Assembly (NCBI GenBank): GCA_032622095.1
Contig: CP136061.1
Coordinates: 196,212,935-196,276,934 of the forward strand
From: Siphonodentalium dalli
Lineage: Eukaryota > Mollusca > Scaphopoda > Gadilida > Siphonodentaliidae
Direction: 5' to 3'
Length of the DNA stretch: 64,000 nt
Within the stretch, counting starts at the first letter, position 1. Every line of letters starts with the position of its first letter. Position numbers and translations under genes: made by a program. Below the pieces are notes generated by a model that ran no database searches, was not told where the DNA came from, and worked only from the letters and a program-made list of their open reading frames with translations. Below, piece by piece: positions 33,501 to 42,967 of the stretch.

Positions 33501-36091
33501 GGTATTTTCGGCCGGGAACGGGCATAAGCCTATTAATTTGCCCGTGCGACGCGACCTTGACCTTGAAATCGGGTAGTTTCAAGGTCAAACGCCCGAATAT
33601 CACGGGATATCGATGAAACTTGGTATGTGGGGGTGTCTTCGGCCGGGGAGTTGCATAAACCTATTAATTTGCCTGTGCGACGTGACCGTGACCTTGAAAT
33701 CGGGTCATTTCAAGGTCACACGCCCGAATATTACGGGATTTCGATGAAACTTGGTATGTGGGGGTACTTTCGTATGGGGAGTCTCACAAACATATCCATT
33801 TGCCCGTGCGACGTGACCTTGACCTTGAAATCGGGTCAATTCAAAGTCATATCGCCAATTTTGATGGGATTTCGACGAAATTTGATACGTGGGTTTACTT
33901 TTGTCCACTGAGTGTATTGGACGGGTCGAGTCGTGACCCCGACCTGACCTTGACCTTCAAAATAATCAATTCAAGGTAAAATCGGGTAAAACCGGATGGA
34001 TTTCGACGGGCACGTTTGTCGGGTACTTTTGTCCGGGCAGTGTTTTGGACTGGTCAAATCGTGACCCCACTTGACCTTGACCTTCAAAATGGACAATTCA
34101 AGGTCAAAGCCCGGACGAAGTCGGGTCACCTTCTAGTATATATATATTTGAATAAAATATCACTTGTAGTTGCGTGTTATCATGTTTGCCGAATAATATG
34201 TCCTATAATAAACGTTTTTTATTGGTAGTTTGGACGATGAGCGAGTGTGGTCTACAACTTTCATATATGGTTACCCCAACACGTGTGATCACAAATTTAA
34301 ACACACGTCTCTTTCCACGTGTAACAAGCATGTTGTTATATAACAGTATACTTATTGTTATATCTGCATGAATAAAATATGATTACCGATTCGTAAATAA
34401 GTATATACATGAATCCGCACGACAACTATCACAAAATACTTTTTTTTTTGCTGGCGACACTTTTCATCGTCTTATAGTTCGAAAATATTTGCGATCGCCA
34501 ACCGCGACCTTACGTGACCTCTATAATTGTGGCACTGTCATTGGTTATTATTTGCAGGAGCGATTGCAGGTGGCGTTATTGGGGCGTTGGTGGTTGCATT
34601 GGTTGTTATTCTCTTCGTTTTCCGTCGAAGGTTAGTTCATTAAACAATAGTCATTTCGCGCTCTGCGTTGATATTAATGTAAAGATTTTTGTTTCGCCTG
34701 GGCGCTGGGGGTTTTATTTATAGAAATGGAAATTTTGGGACCGATTTAAAAGTCGGAGGCAGAGTCCGGTAAAAGGTGTATTGTCATTTACATTATTATG
34801 TCAATAATGTTTATTTTTGGTTTGTGACAAGTTATGTCAATTACAAATAAAAGAAATAAAAACGATAATTTGAAAGTCTTATATTTCAACTGTTATAGAC
34901 ATTTTCGTTCTGCAGCCCACTGGGGGGTAGTAGTCGGAGACGGCCGAGTCGGCCGCCGGTTCGTTAATTAGGTGCTGGTTGTTATTGTTATTTTAAAGGA
35001 ATTCTGAGTTGGTCATTCGCGAAACCAATATATGTTATATTCTATAATTACAAGCATGGGTATGTAATATATGATCTTGAGCGCGTTACAATTTCTGACT
35101 ATGGTTTTCTTGTTTTATATGTGGGAAACGCCTATTGTCATGATATCTGATTCTCCTCCGCGGCTCCGCCAAGTTATAGCTCTGGTTCAGTCTTTCTGAC
35201 GAATATGATGCATTTGGCGTGTTTTATGTTTCAGCAGATATGGATGTTAAATACGCATTTTCATTTTGTTTTCATTCGCTGATGTTTGATGTACAGTAGC
35301 TATCGGACATGCATGTATATGTAGTTTGTGACAAACTATAGAGGAAGATTAGTTCGTAATAGTCGGGGGGTAGCCGCGCTGGTAGACACGTTGTGTTGAA
35401 GTCATATGCCATTATACCGATCACACACTTCCATATAAATCATATAAATGAATTAACACGAGCATCCATTCGGGATTTCAGAATCCAAGACCGGTGTGCA
35501 ATATTTAAATCTCCGATGGCGACATCTCCAGACCAGGTATATGATTATGCGTCATTTGGTGAATCGACTCAAGTCAGACCACACGAACATTCATCGAACA
35601 TCAAACAGCTATGTGCAGCTGTCAGTAACTCGACAAATCCGACAGACCTTGGGCCCAGAAAATGTGATGTGGCTACATATGATTACATATCAAACGGGGC
35701 TCCCCGAGATTCCCGGAATGGTGACAACGAGTTGGCGAGATCTGACGAAGCATTACCACCGGACTTTATTCCAGACAATGACTACTTCCTGTCGAAACCA
35801 AACGCATTAGGATCTTCGGTGGACAATAGGCAGCCTGATGACAATTACTTCAAGCTGGAAGCCGGTGCTCAGTTTATTGGAGACAACTCTGGTGAATACT
35901 CATTGGAATCAACAATACCAGTTCATGATTTTACAACTTCTACTGACGGGGTATATCGTGACCAGTATGGTTACGTTACATCTACAGGAATACACCCTTC
36001 TACTGCGGATATAGATTCGAATCAATACCAGCACATTCCGGTAGATAACAATGCGGATCAATACGGTTATGCTTCGTGTAGGGATACCTAG
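21502..36091 (+). CDS. Gene A: single-pass receptor, two SUEL-lectin-like domains, tyrosine-rich tail (multi-exon)
   Basis: Reconstructed from splice sites: exons 21502-21553, 22843-23118, 27508-27753, 29108-29269, 34558-34630, 34724-34768 and 35482-36091. All exon phases agree: 1-1-1-1, then 2-2, to a TAG stop. Product order: signal peptide, Cys-rich domain 1, Cys-rich domain 2, Thr-rich stalk, one transmembrane helix, short basic juxtamembrane piece, and a ~200-residue cytoplasmic tail with 13 Tyr. It is most likely a type I plasma-membrane receptor that binds sugar or a glycosylated ligand and signals through tyrosine phosphorylation. That role is inference. The layout recalls EVA-1 proteins (two SUEL domains plus a transmembrane helix), but the stalk and tail differ. 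A related gene begins at 54797. Confidence 0.72.
22235..22389. repeat. 155-bp palindrome in gene A intron 1
   Basis: GATATCCACACTTTTTCAGT at the left is mirrored at the right. The centre is ACGAGTGGCTTTAGCCACG. It shares its centre style with 7433-7574. Confidence 0.85.
22843..23118 (+). CDS. Gene A exon 2: SUEL-lectin-like domain 1
   Basis: The acceptor TTGTTTCTTCAG and donor GGTCAG bound a 276-nt phase 1-1 exon. The domain has eight Cys: VCVAGKEEVTLSC, then SSSC, DIC, HNIC, DWWC, and the end LQWKLACVEATC. The spacing and the LSCNTGRIG phrase resemble SUEL / rhamnose-binding (Gal_lectin) domains, in which the Cys form disulfides of a compact extracellular sugar-binding fold. The typical YGR and DPC motifs are absent, so the domain is divergent and ligand binding cannot be assumed. 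Confidence 0.7.
25219..25610 (+). repeat. Two-copy 173-bp repeat with GTACGGACG tail
   Basis: CCATAACTCTGGTGAAAATG begins units at 25219 and 25392. The second unit runs into iterated ACGGACGGACGT words and ends in a small hairpin region (CCGCCGACTTCAAGTTGGGGGC). It resembles a dispersed element with a tandem core rather than a gene. Confidence 0.65.
25841..26130 (+). repeat. Three-copy ~97-bp tandem repeat
   Basis: Units start with TTTGTGCAGTACG at 25841, 25937 and 26034 and differ at only a few bases. Overlapping short ORFs here arise from the repetition. Confidence 0.85.
26180..26730. mobile_element. Inverted-repeat (MITE-like) element
   Basis: About 150 bp at 26180-26330 (with TTGTGTAGAAATGATACA) recurs inverted at about 26560-26728. 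The right arm has a triplicated ATTGTGTAGAATGT word. There is no ORF, and no clear target duplication could be fixed. Confidence 0.65.
26965..27137. repeat. Long palindrome
   Basis: GTCGACTTGTGGTAT at the left is mirrored by ATACCACAAGTCGAC at the right, with matching internal segments around a centre at about 27040. It is a non-coding hairpin-forming repeat in the intron. Confidence 0.8.
27508..27753 (+). CDS. Gene A exon 3: SUEL-lectin-like domain 2
   Basis: A 246-nt phase 1-1 exon with acceptor TCCGTAG and donor GGTGAGT. Key parts are FCAKRNDG, VEKCF, MSC, DQC, EMCQDSKECTF and LQWRLLCVDFIC. EMCQDSKECTF resembles the central CxGxxSC part of SUEL lectins, and the final LQW.L.CV...C matches exon 2 and the gene B exon. 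These are paralogous domains. N-glycosylation sequons are visible (NNS, NMS, NKT). Confidence 0.7.
29108..29269 (+). CDS. Gene A exon 4: Thr-rich stalk
   Basis: A 162-nt phase 1-1 exon (acceptor TTATTTCAG, donor GGTATT). The product is rich in Thr, Ala and His (PTTSTETMETVSHVATTTAT), then ends in ESVESGGDNA. Such Thr runs are usually O-glycosylated and hold the ligand-binding domains away from the membrane. Confidence 0.65.
29633..34136 (+). mobile_element. Head-to-tail array of five Helitron-like units in intron 4 of gene A
   Basis: Units run 29633-30409, 30410-31612, 31613-32839, 32840-33427 and 33428-34136. Each ends in a hairpin (CCCGGACGAAGTCGGG in most), then TCACCTT and CTAG. Units 2-4 begin TCTATTATATATTTTGGAAG directly after the CTAG of the one before; unit 5 begins with a TA run. 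The first unit follows an A and the last is followed by T. This fits Helitron-type termini (5'-TC, 3'-hairpin-CTRR, A/T target). No Rep/helicase is encoded. Repeated small ORFs (up to 144 residues) are copies of the same repeat, not genes. Confidence 0.75.
33540..34130 (+). repeat. ~120-bp core repeats rich in TCAAGGTCA
   Basis: Within the fifth unit, phrases like TTTCGATGAAACTTGGTATG recur at about 120-bp spacing. Each core ends with TGACCTTGACCTTGAAAT and TCAAGGTCA. TCAAGGTCA is the extended nuclear-receptor half-site. At least eight exact copies on the two strands are visible in this 600-bp stretch. Confidence 0.8.
34558..34630 (+). CDS. Gene A exon 5: transmembrane helix
   Basis: A 73-nt exon with acceptor TTATTTGCAG and donor AGGTTAGT, from phase 1 to phase 2. 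It encodes GAIAGGVIGALVVALVVILF followed by VFRRR: a Gly/Ala/Val/Ile membrane helix with small-residue packing motifs and a basic stop-transfer end, giving an extracellular N-terminus. Confidence 0.75.
34724..34768 (+). CDS. Gene A exon 6: juxtamembrane micro-exon
   Basis: A 45-nt exon after TTTATTTATAG and before CGGTAAAA. It starts and ends in phase 2 and adds about 15 residues (RNGNFGTDLKVGGRV). Skipping it keeps the frame, so it could be alternative. It is supported only by splice signals and phase. Confidence 0.45.
35482..36091 (+). CDS. Gene A last exon: tyrosine-rich cytoplasmic tail
   Basis: The acceptor CGGGATTTCAG leads into about 200 codons and a TAG stop. The tail has 13 Tyr in repeated acidic contexts: VYDYA, TYDYI, DNDYFL, DDNYFKL, GEYSL, VYRDQYGYV, NQYQHI and DQYGYA. 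Several fit YxxΦ (YDYI, YFKL, YGYV, YQHI), usable as SH2-binding or endocytic signals when exposed. No kinase, TIR or death domain is present. Canonical ITAM spacing is not seen. The upstream part of the open frame (from 35393) is taken to be intron. Confidence 0.7.
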
Positions 36092-37480
36092 GGTTCACGT
36101 TGATTCAAATGCTGAGGATATGCTTACGCGGGTGGTAATTCGGTGACGTAATCCTGAATCCATGTCAGGATATTACTATGAACGGAATATGGCAGTCCTG
36201 TTGTGTGATCTATAGTGGCCGACAAGGCGATTAACCAGGGCCGAGTCCGAAATCGTTGTGGTATCTTCAAGAACAGCCATGAGGCACAGGTGTCTTACAT
36301 ACACAACTGCTTTATAACACCCACATTAAACGTATAAATGATTACCCACGGACTACATAAAACTATCATGTTTACAATAACTTTCTTTCTCATCATTGCA
36401 ATGTAAAGTATGTAAAGATGATTATCGTAACACACACGTCAACATGAGAACTGATCATGGCTTTATAAACATATTTTTGAGGTGGCTCTGATTCTCTCCC
36501 TGTCGGGAAAGGCGGTGATTATACTGGATATTTTAATGTGCTTCAAGAAATATAATAAACATTTTATAACTGTATATCTTAATGTAAATAGTATCAGAGA
36601 CCAATTAATTGATCTTGACTTAAACACATTTAGTGAACATATCCGTCGATTTAATTTTTATTGCTCAAACTGAAAGGCACGGGTGGCCTTCGCGGTGGGT
36701 ATATGCTGGTAAGATAGTCACACCGGTTAAAATTGCCATAAACACAAAGATTATTAAAACATAGACATATTTTGTTCTTATACCAATCATAAATATCGCG
36801 TAAATAATGTTATTGTCAAGTACGTACGCTGTGTTATTATGGCGTACATGGCCTCTAATCGTCGTGTTAGTTTATTGGGGTTTGTCATTAACAAACGTAT
36901 TGCTCCTACTATGAGATCCAGGAATATCACTCAACAAAACACACCCAACAAAACACTCAACAAAACACACCCAAACCGTCACGATGGCGGTTGTGGATTC
37001 CATGCTGTAGTACTCTTACCATTTGATATTTTAATTAACTCCCGTCAAATAGCCATATATATACTCCATAGAAAATACGCCTTACCTTGCTGTCACCAAT
37101 TTCATGTACCACATCCACAGTGGTGCAAGATCGGTGGAGAAAACGGTGGAGAGTTTCAAGATTGTGTGTGGAATATATTCGGCACGTTGTTCAATTGATA
37201 TTAAGTATTTTAAGTGTGCTAAAACGGTCAACATGTGGTATCCTAACGGTTGTGTTTGCGAGAGGATATGAAATTACACGAGTAATGGAATTTATACTTA
37301 ACATCACATTTAGGACTAATTAAATTGGTAAAAATGAAATTATTTTCCAAATTGTCAAAATGGCGGTGTAGATGAAGACAATTAGCCCACAATATTGATG
37401 ACGGTGTAGAGTACAATATTTATGATGGTGTAGAGTATATATTTTCTAAATTCAAATACCTGAATGGAATTATAAGCAAT
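36092..37480 (+). other. Gene A 3' region and intergenic DNA
   Basis: It probably begins with the 3' UTR; AATAAA occurs near 36552 but polyadenylation there is a guess. Short direct repeats of AACAAAACAC lie at 36933-36972. A piece around 37115-37150 recurs inverted at about 48880-48920. No gene is supported. Confidence 0.4.
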
Positions 37481-37605
37481 CAACGTCGTTTGTGATGTCA
37501 TTTCGTGCGCAGCCCTAATTATCAATGTCAGGTATTATAGGCATACGGCACCTACATTGGCCTATGCATAAATGACATCGCAAACGACGTTGATTCCATA
37601 ATTAT
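37480..37605. repeat. Short inverted-repeat element
   Basis: CAACGTCGTTTGTGATGTCA and its near-complement bound a ~125-bp segment. Non-coding. Confidence 0.65.
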
Positions 37606-37685
37606 ATTCTCTAGCGCACGGAACAAAAATATACATTAAATTTGCATTTATGCTCGGAAAAGTCTTTTTATTGAAACCTATTGAA

Positions 37686-37857
37686 TTAAATATAAGGATT
37701 AACTGTCATGTGGACTGTTTTTATGGAGATGTAACCATGAGGTAAGTGGACATAACTTGTGTAAAACCCGAAGGGTTTTACATACAAGTTATGACCACTT
37801 ACCTCACGGTTACATCTCCATAAAAATAGTCCACATGACAGTTAATCCTTATATTTA
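37686..37857. repeat. 172-bp palindrome
   Basis: Two arms of about 80 bp are reverse complements with few mismatches around GTAAAACCCGAAGGGTTTTAC. It would form a long hairpin. Confidence 0.85.
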
Positions 37858-38429
37858 TATACATTTAGCGAAAAAGCCACTTTTGTAAATGTATTTAAAT
37901 CGAAAAGTGTATCGTGACAAAAACAGCCCAAAATACCCAATTTCTCTTCATATTAAAACCCGATGATGTATTAAGTCAATCGTGCGCGAGTCCAAATGCG
38001 CCCAAAACATTACGCGTTCATCTTTCCAAACCCAATGACGTATCGATGGTGTTATGAGCTTGGTGTTATGAGCCGTTTCGCATTCACAGAGAAATAACTG
38101 CAACTAGCCACGTGGGCGCCGACCAATCAGAATGCTGGATTTAGTGATGACAACACTTAGTATGTAAATATAACATATTAAAGGGTCTAGATATGATCAG
38201 TTGGATTCTATCGGTGTCCGGTGTTCACGAATGAAGGTCATGAAGACCATGCTTCTATAGTGGAATTTATAACTATAATAGCCATATGCCTACTTAATAG
38301 AGATGACAAACATAAGATATAATTTTTATTAAGAGAAATTCGGGACCTTATTTGGACTCTTTCGCCACATCCCTGTATACATATATTGAACTTTGCTCTC
38401 CATAACCTCACTTGTGAATCAGACTCAAC

Positions 38430-38880
38430 GTCTCCGACAACGAGTGGTCGATCGGACTCGGACAAGCGACTCAGACATGTGTGTGCATGCATATTCTGCA
38501 AATTCCTTCAACATGAAAAAGCACGAGAATACACACACAAATTCACAATCACTCCCGTGTGGTGATGGTGGCCAAAAGTTTAATGAGAAACATGTGTTGC
38601 TTGCACATCGTGCAAAGCACGGTGATGGATCTAAATTTTAATGCGACAAATGGCCCAAATATTTTTCTCGCCAGTACTCTTTGAATCACCATATAGACTC
38701 ACCAAATTGGAAAGTGGCACACATGTGATAAATGCGCTTCTGTATTTACCGGGAAGGATACCTTAAGAATTCACACGAAAGCTGTACACGACAAGGACGT
38801 CCTTCATCGATACCGCAGCTGCGGGGAAAGTATATATATAGCTGGCGTGCAGCCCTGTCTGCACACATTGACAGGTGTCA
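38430..38880 (+). pseudogene. C2H2 zinc-finger gene relic
   Basis: An 82-residue frame ends at TAA 38639-38641. It holds MKKHENTH and LPCGDGGQKF...HRAKH, decayed C2H2 fingers. After the stop, other frames continue with CDKWPKYFSRQYSLNHHI and CDKCASVFTGKDTLRIHTKA, finger and linker patterns with Cys-x2-Cys and His spacing. Stops, frame changes and lost Cys show it is not functional. The minus-strand Helitron-like elements begin right after it at about 38880. Confidence 0.65.
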
Positions 38881-40650
38881 CTAACCGACAACGTCCGGGC
38901 TTTGACTTTGAATTGTCCATCTTGAAGGTCAAGGTCAAGTGGGGTCACGATTTGACCAGTCCAAAACACTGCCCGGACAAAAGTACCCGACAAACGTGCC
39001 CGTCGAAATCCATCCGGTTTTACCCGATTTGACATCGAATTGATCATTTGGAAGGTCAAGGTGAGGTCGGGGTCACGATGTGACCCGTCCAAAACACTCA
39101 GTGGACAAAAGTAACCCCACGTATCAAATTTCGTCGAAATCCCATCAAAATTGGCGATTAGACCTTGAATTGACCCGATTTCAAGATCAAGGTCACGTCG
39201 CACGGGCAAATTAATAGGCCTATGTTACCCCCCGGCCGAAAATACCCCCACATAACAAGTTTCATCGAAATCGGGTCGGCCGTTTTCGAGTTCATCGATT
39301 ACACACAAACAAACAAACAAACAGATCTTCCAAAATATATAATAGACTAGAAGGTGACCCGACTTCGTCCGGGCTTTGACCTTGAATTGTCCATTTTGAA
39401 CGTCAAGGTCAAGTGGGGTCACGATTTGACCAGTCCAAAGCACTGCCCGGACAAAAGTACCCGACAAACGTGCCCGTCGAAATCCATCCGGTTTTACCCG
39501 ATTTGACCTTGAATTGATCATTTTGAAGTTCAAGGTCAGGTCGGGGTCACGATTTGACCCGTCCAAACACTCAGTGGACAAAAGTAACCCTATGTATAAA
39601 ATTTCGTCGAAATCCCATCAAAATTGGCGATTTGACCTTGAATTGACCCGATTTCAAGGTCAAGGTCACGTCGCACGGGCAAATGCATATGCTTATGAGA
39701 CTCCCCATACGAAAGTATCCACACATACCAAATTTCGTCGAAATCCCGTGATATTCGGGCGTTTGACCATGAAATGACCCGATTTCAAGGTCAAGGTCAC
39801 GTTGCAAGGGCAAATTAATAGGTTTATGCCACTCCCCCGCCGAAGGTACCCCCACATACCAAGTTTCATCGAAATCCCGTGATATTCGGGCGTTTGACCT
39901 TGAAATGACCCGATCTCAAGGTCAAGATCACGTCGCACGGACAAATTAATAGGCCTATGTCACTCCCAGGCCGAAAATACCCCCACATACCAAGTTTCAT
40001 CGAAATCGGATTGGCCGTTTTCGAGTCCATCGATTACAGACAGACAGACAGACAGATCTTCCAAAATATATAATAGACTAGCCGATGAGCCCGACGTTGT
40101 CCAGGCTATTCTAAAACCAAATTTCCAAGTCGATAGCTCCACCCGTTTCCGATATCTGGTCTGCGCATGCGCGAAGCTGGCGTCGCTCGGGCTCGGCGAC
40201 CAGATAAAATTCGTATCCGGGGCAAGATACATTCACATAGCAAATTTCAAGTCGATAGCTCCACCCGTTTCCGAGATCTCGTCTGCGCATGCGCGAAGCT
40301 GGCGTCGCACGGGCTTGGCGACCCGATACAATTCGTATCCGGGGCAAGATACATTCACATAGCAAATTGCAAGTCGATAGCTCCACCCGTTTCCGAGATC
40401 TCGTCTGCGCATGCGCGAAGCTGGCGTCGCACGGACTCGGCGACCCGATAAAATTCGTACTCGGGGCAAGATACATTCACATACCAAATTTCAAATCGAT
40501 AGCTCCACCCGTTTCCGAGATCTCGTCTGCGCATGCGCTGCCCGGGCGTCGCACGGGCTCGCCAATACGACAACGACCACCGCCTGGTCAAACTACACAC
40601 ACGTACCAAGTTTCGTCCCGATCGGTCGAGAATCGTAGATTTGTATTAAG

Positions 40651-40688
<38 letters not shown>

Positions 40689-40711
40689 GGTCTTCAAAAA
40701 TATATATGAGA
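38880..40711 (-). mobile_element. Three Helitron-like units head to tail, minus strand
   Basis: Reading the minus strand, the units are 40711-40078, 40077-39347 and 39346 to about 38880. Junctions are CTAG followed by TCTATTATATATTTTGG at 40078 and 39347. The first unit is preceded by A. Its 3' hairpin is a variant (GGACAACGTCGGGC). The third unit's 3' end is damaged. Cores carry many TCAAGGTCA/TGACCTTGA words, and the first unit has a different 122-bp core. The frames here are repeat translations. Confidence 0.7.
40119..40600 (-). repeat. 122-bp core repeat, four units, with NRF-1-like motif
   Basis: CTCCACCCGTTTCCGAGATC and TGCGCATGCGC recur at a spacing of exactly 122 bp (motif at 40162, 40284, 40406, 40528). 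It is copied again at 42418-42790 by the duplication. Confidence 0.85.
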
Positions 40712-40881
40712 TGTTATGTATATATGTTATGCGTTACTGGATAAAGAGGCAGGGTCTACTTTGTTTATACTTTAAATGATCTTTATTCAATAAAAGGAAA
40801 GTTGTCACAAAAATACCATAGCCTGTAATTGTATAAGCCTTGTCACTGAGTCGAGACCATCAATCCCGACCCGTTATGTTG

Positions 40882-41031
40882 TTTTAGTGCTACCAGTCAA
40901 AGTTCTGGAGTAGCATTCCATATATGGAATTATTGAACAGTCAGAAGCTCCATATATGGAGCTTCTGAATGTTCATGAATTCCATATATGGAATGCTACT
41001 CAAGTACTTTGACATTGTACGTAGCACTAAA
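40882..41031. repeat. Palindrome with three CCATATATGG boxes
   Basis: The ends TTTAGTGCTAC and GTAGCACTAAA are inverted. CCATATATGG, a perfect CArG sequence, occurs at 40918-40927, 40950-40959 and 40982-40991. The same palindrome recurs at 43138-43287 in the duplicate. Confidence 0.85.
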
Positions 41032-41602
41032 CGGAACGGGCTGGATAGATCCAATATGGCCGCGACTCAGCGCCAATGCTTATTTCGGCCAATTTGGCCG
41101 GTTACTTCATGTCTGTTTTTCATCTGACGTGTGTGTCGAATAAATGATGTGGAGGATTTATGTAAATGTTAGCCCAAACTACATTTCCAAGTAACGATGG
41201 TTTTGTCGTTTATTTTGAGGAATAATACCGCGTCAGATGAATTCAGCCCAAATATGTTAACAGTTGTCGTGTAAAACATTCGGCAGTAGGTTAGTGTTAT
41301 TTAGTATTTGTGGATGTCCTTTAACATGGGGAAAATAGACTACTGCGCTTGAACGAGCATGTGAATTTGTCGTTTTTAAGGTATAGCAACTTGATAATCA
41401 ATAACAGAGGCATTTTGACCTTGAATTGACCCGATTTCAAGATCAAGGTCACGTCGCACGGGCAAATTAATAGGCCTATGTTACCCCCCGGCCGAAAATA
41501 CCCCCACATAACAAGTTTCATCGAAATCGGGTCGGCCGTTTTCGAGTTCATCGATTACACACAAACAAACAAACAAACAGATCTTCCAAAATATATAATA
41601 GA

Positions 41603-42906
41603 CTAGAAGGTGACCCGACTTCGTCCGGGCTTTGACCTTGAATTGTCCATTTTGAACGTCAAGGTCAAGTGGGGTCACGATTTGACCAGTCCAAAGCACT
41701 GCCCGGACAAAAGTACCCGACAAACGTGCCCGTCGAAATCCATCCGGTTTTACCCGATTTGACCTTGAATTGATCATTTTGAAGTTCAAGGTCAGGTCGG
41801 GGTCACGATTTGACCCGTCCAAACACTCAGTGGACAAAAGTAACCCTATGTATAAAATTTCGTCGAAATCCCATCAAAATTGGCGATTTGACCTTGAATT
41901 GACCCGATTTCAAGGTCAAGGTCACGTCGCACGGGCAAATACATATGCTTATGAGACTCCCCATACGAAAGTATCCACACATACCAAATTTCGTCGAAAT
42001 CCCGTGATATTCGGGCGTTTGACCATGAAATGACCCGATTTCAAGGTCAAGGTCACGTCGCAAGGGCAAATTAATAGGTTTATGCCACTCCCCCGCCGAA
42101 GGTACCCCCACATACCAAGTTTCATCGAAATCCCGTGATATTCGGGCGTTTGACCTTGAAATGACCCGATCTCAAGGTCAAGATCACGTCGCACGGACAA
42201 ATTAATAGGCCTATGTCACTCCCAGGCCGAAAATACCCCCACATACCAAGTTTCATCGAAATCGGATTGGCCGTTTTCGAGTCCATCGATTACAGACAGA
42301 CAGACAGACAGATCTTCCAAAATATATAATAGACTAGCCGATGAGCCCGACGTTGTCCAGGCTATTCTAAAACCAAATTTCCAAGTCGATAGCTCCACCC
42401 GTTTCCGATATCTGGTCTGCGCATGCGCGAAGCTGGCGTCGCACGGGCTCGGCGACCAGATAAAATTCGTATCCGGGGCAAGATACATTCACATAGCAAA
42501 TTTCAAGTCGATAGCTCCACCCGTTTCCGAGATCTCGTCTGCGCATGCGCGAAGCTGGCGTCGCACGGGCTTGGCGACCCGATACAATTCGTATCCGGGG
42601 CAAGATACATTCACATAGCAAATTGCAAGTCGATAGCTCCACCCGTTTCCGAGATCTCGTCTGCGCATGCGCGAAGCTGGCGTCGCACGGACTCGGCGAC
42701 CCGATAAAATTCGTACTCGGGGCAAGATACATTCACATACCAAATTTCAAATCGATAGCTCCACCCGTTTCCGAGATCTCGTCTGCGCATGCGCTGCCCG
42801 GGCGTCGCACGGGCTCGCCAATACGACAACGACCACCGCCTGGTCAAACTACACACACGTACCAAGTTTCGTCCCGATCGGTCGAGAATCGTAGATTTGT
42901 ATTAAG

Positions 42907-42944
<38 letters not shown>

Positions 42945-42967
42945 GGTCTTCAAAAATATATATGAGA
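41603..42967 (-). mobile_element. Duplicate copies of two Helitron-like units, minus strand
   Basis: These are the second-copy equivalents of 39347-40711, shifted by 2,256 bp. The CTAG junction is at 42334-42337. A fragment of a third unit fills 41417-41602. Confidence 0.75.

Noticed and set aside
29633-34136. CRISPR-like array
   Set aside because: The units are hundreds of bases long and the context is an animal genome. Spacers are absent.
34916-34958. Possible extra gene A micro-exon (basic, Arg/Pro-rich)
   Set aside because: It has AG and GT borders, but using it would bring the tail exon in out of frame, while skipping it keeps the frame.
35366-35400. tRNA-like box A phrase (TAGCCGCGCTGG)
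   Set aside because: No box B or cloverleaf follows. It may be a SINE trace, but this is not supported.
40289-40744. 151-residue ORF on plus and mirror ORFs on minus (also 42545-43000)
   Set aside because: It lies wholly within the 122-bp core repeats and the CAGACAGA run, and is open in several frames at once.
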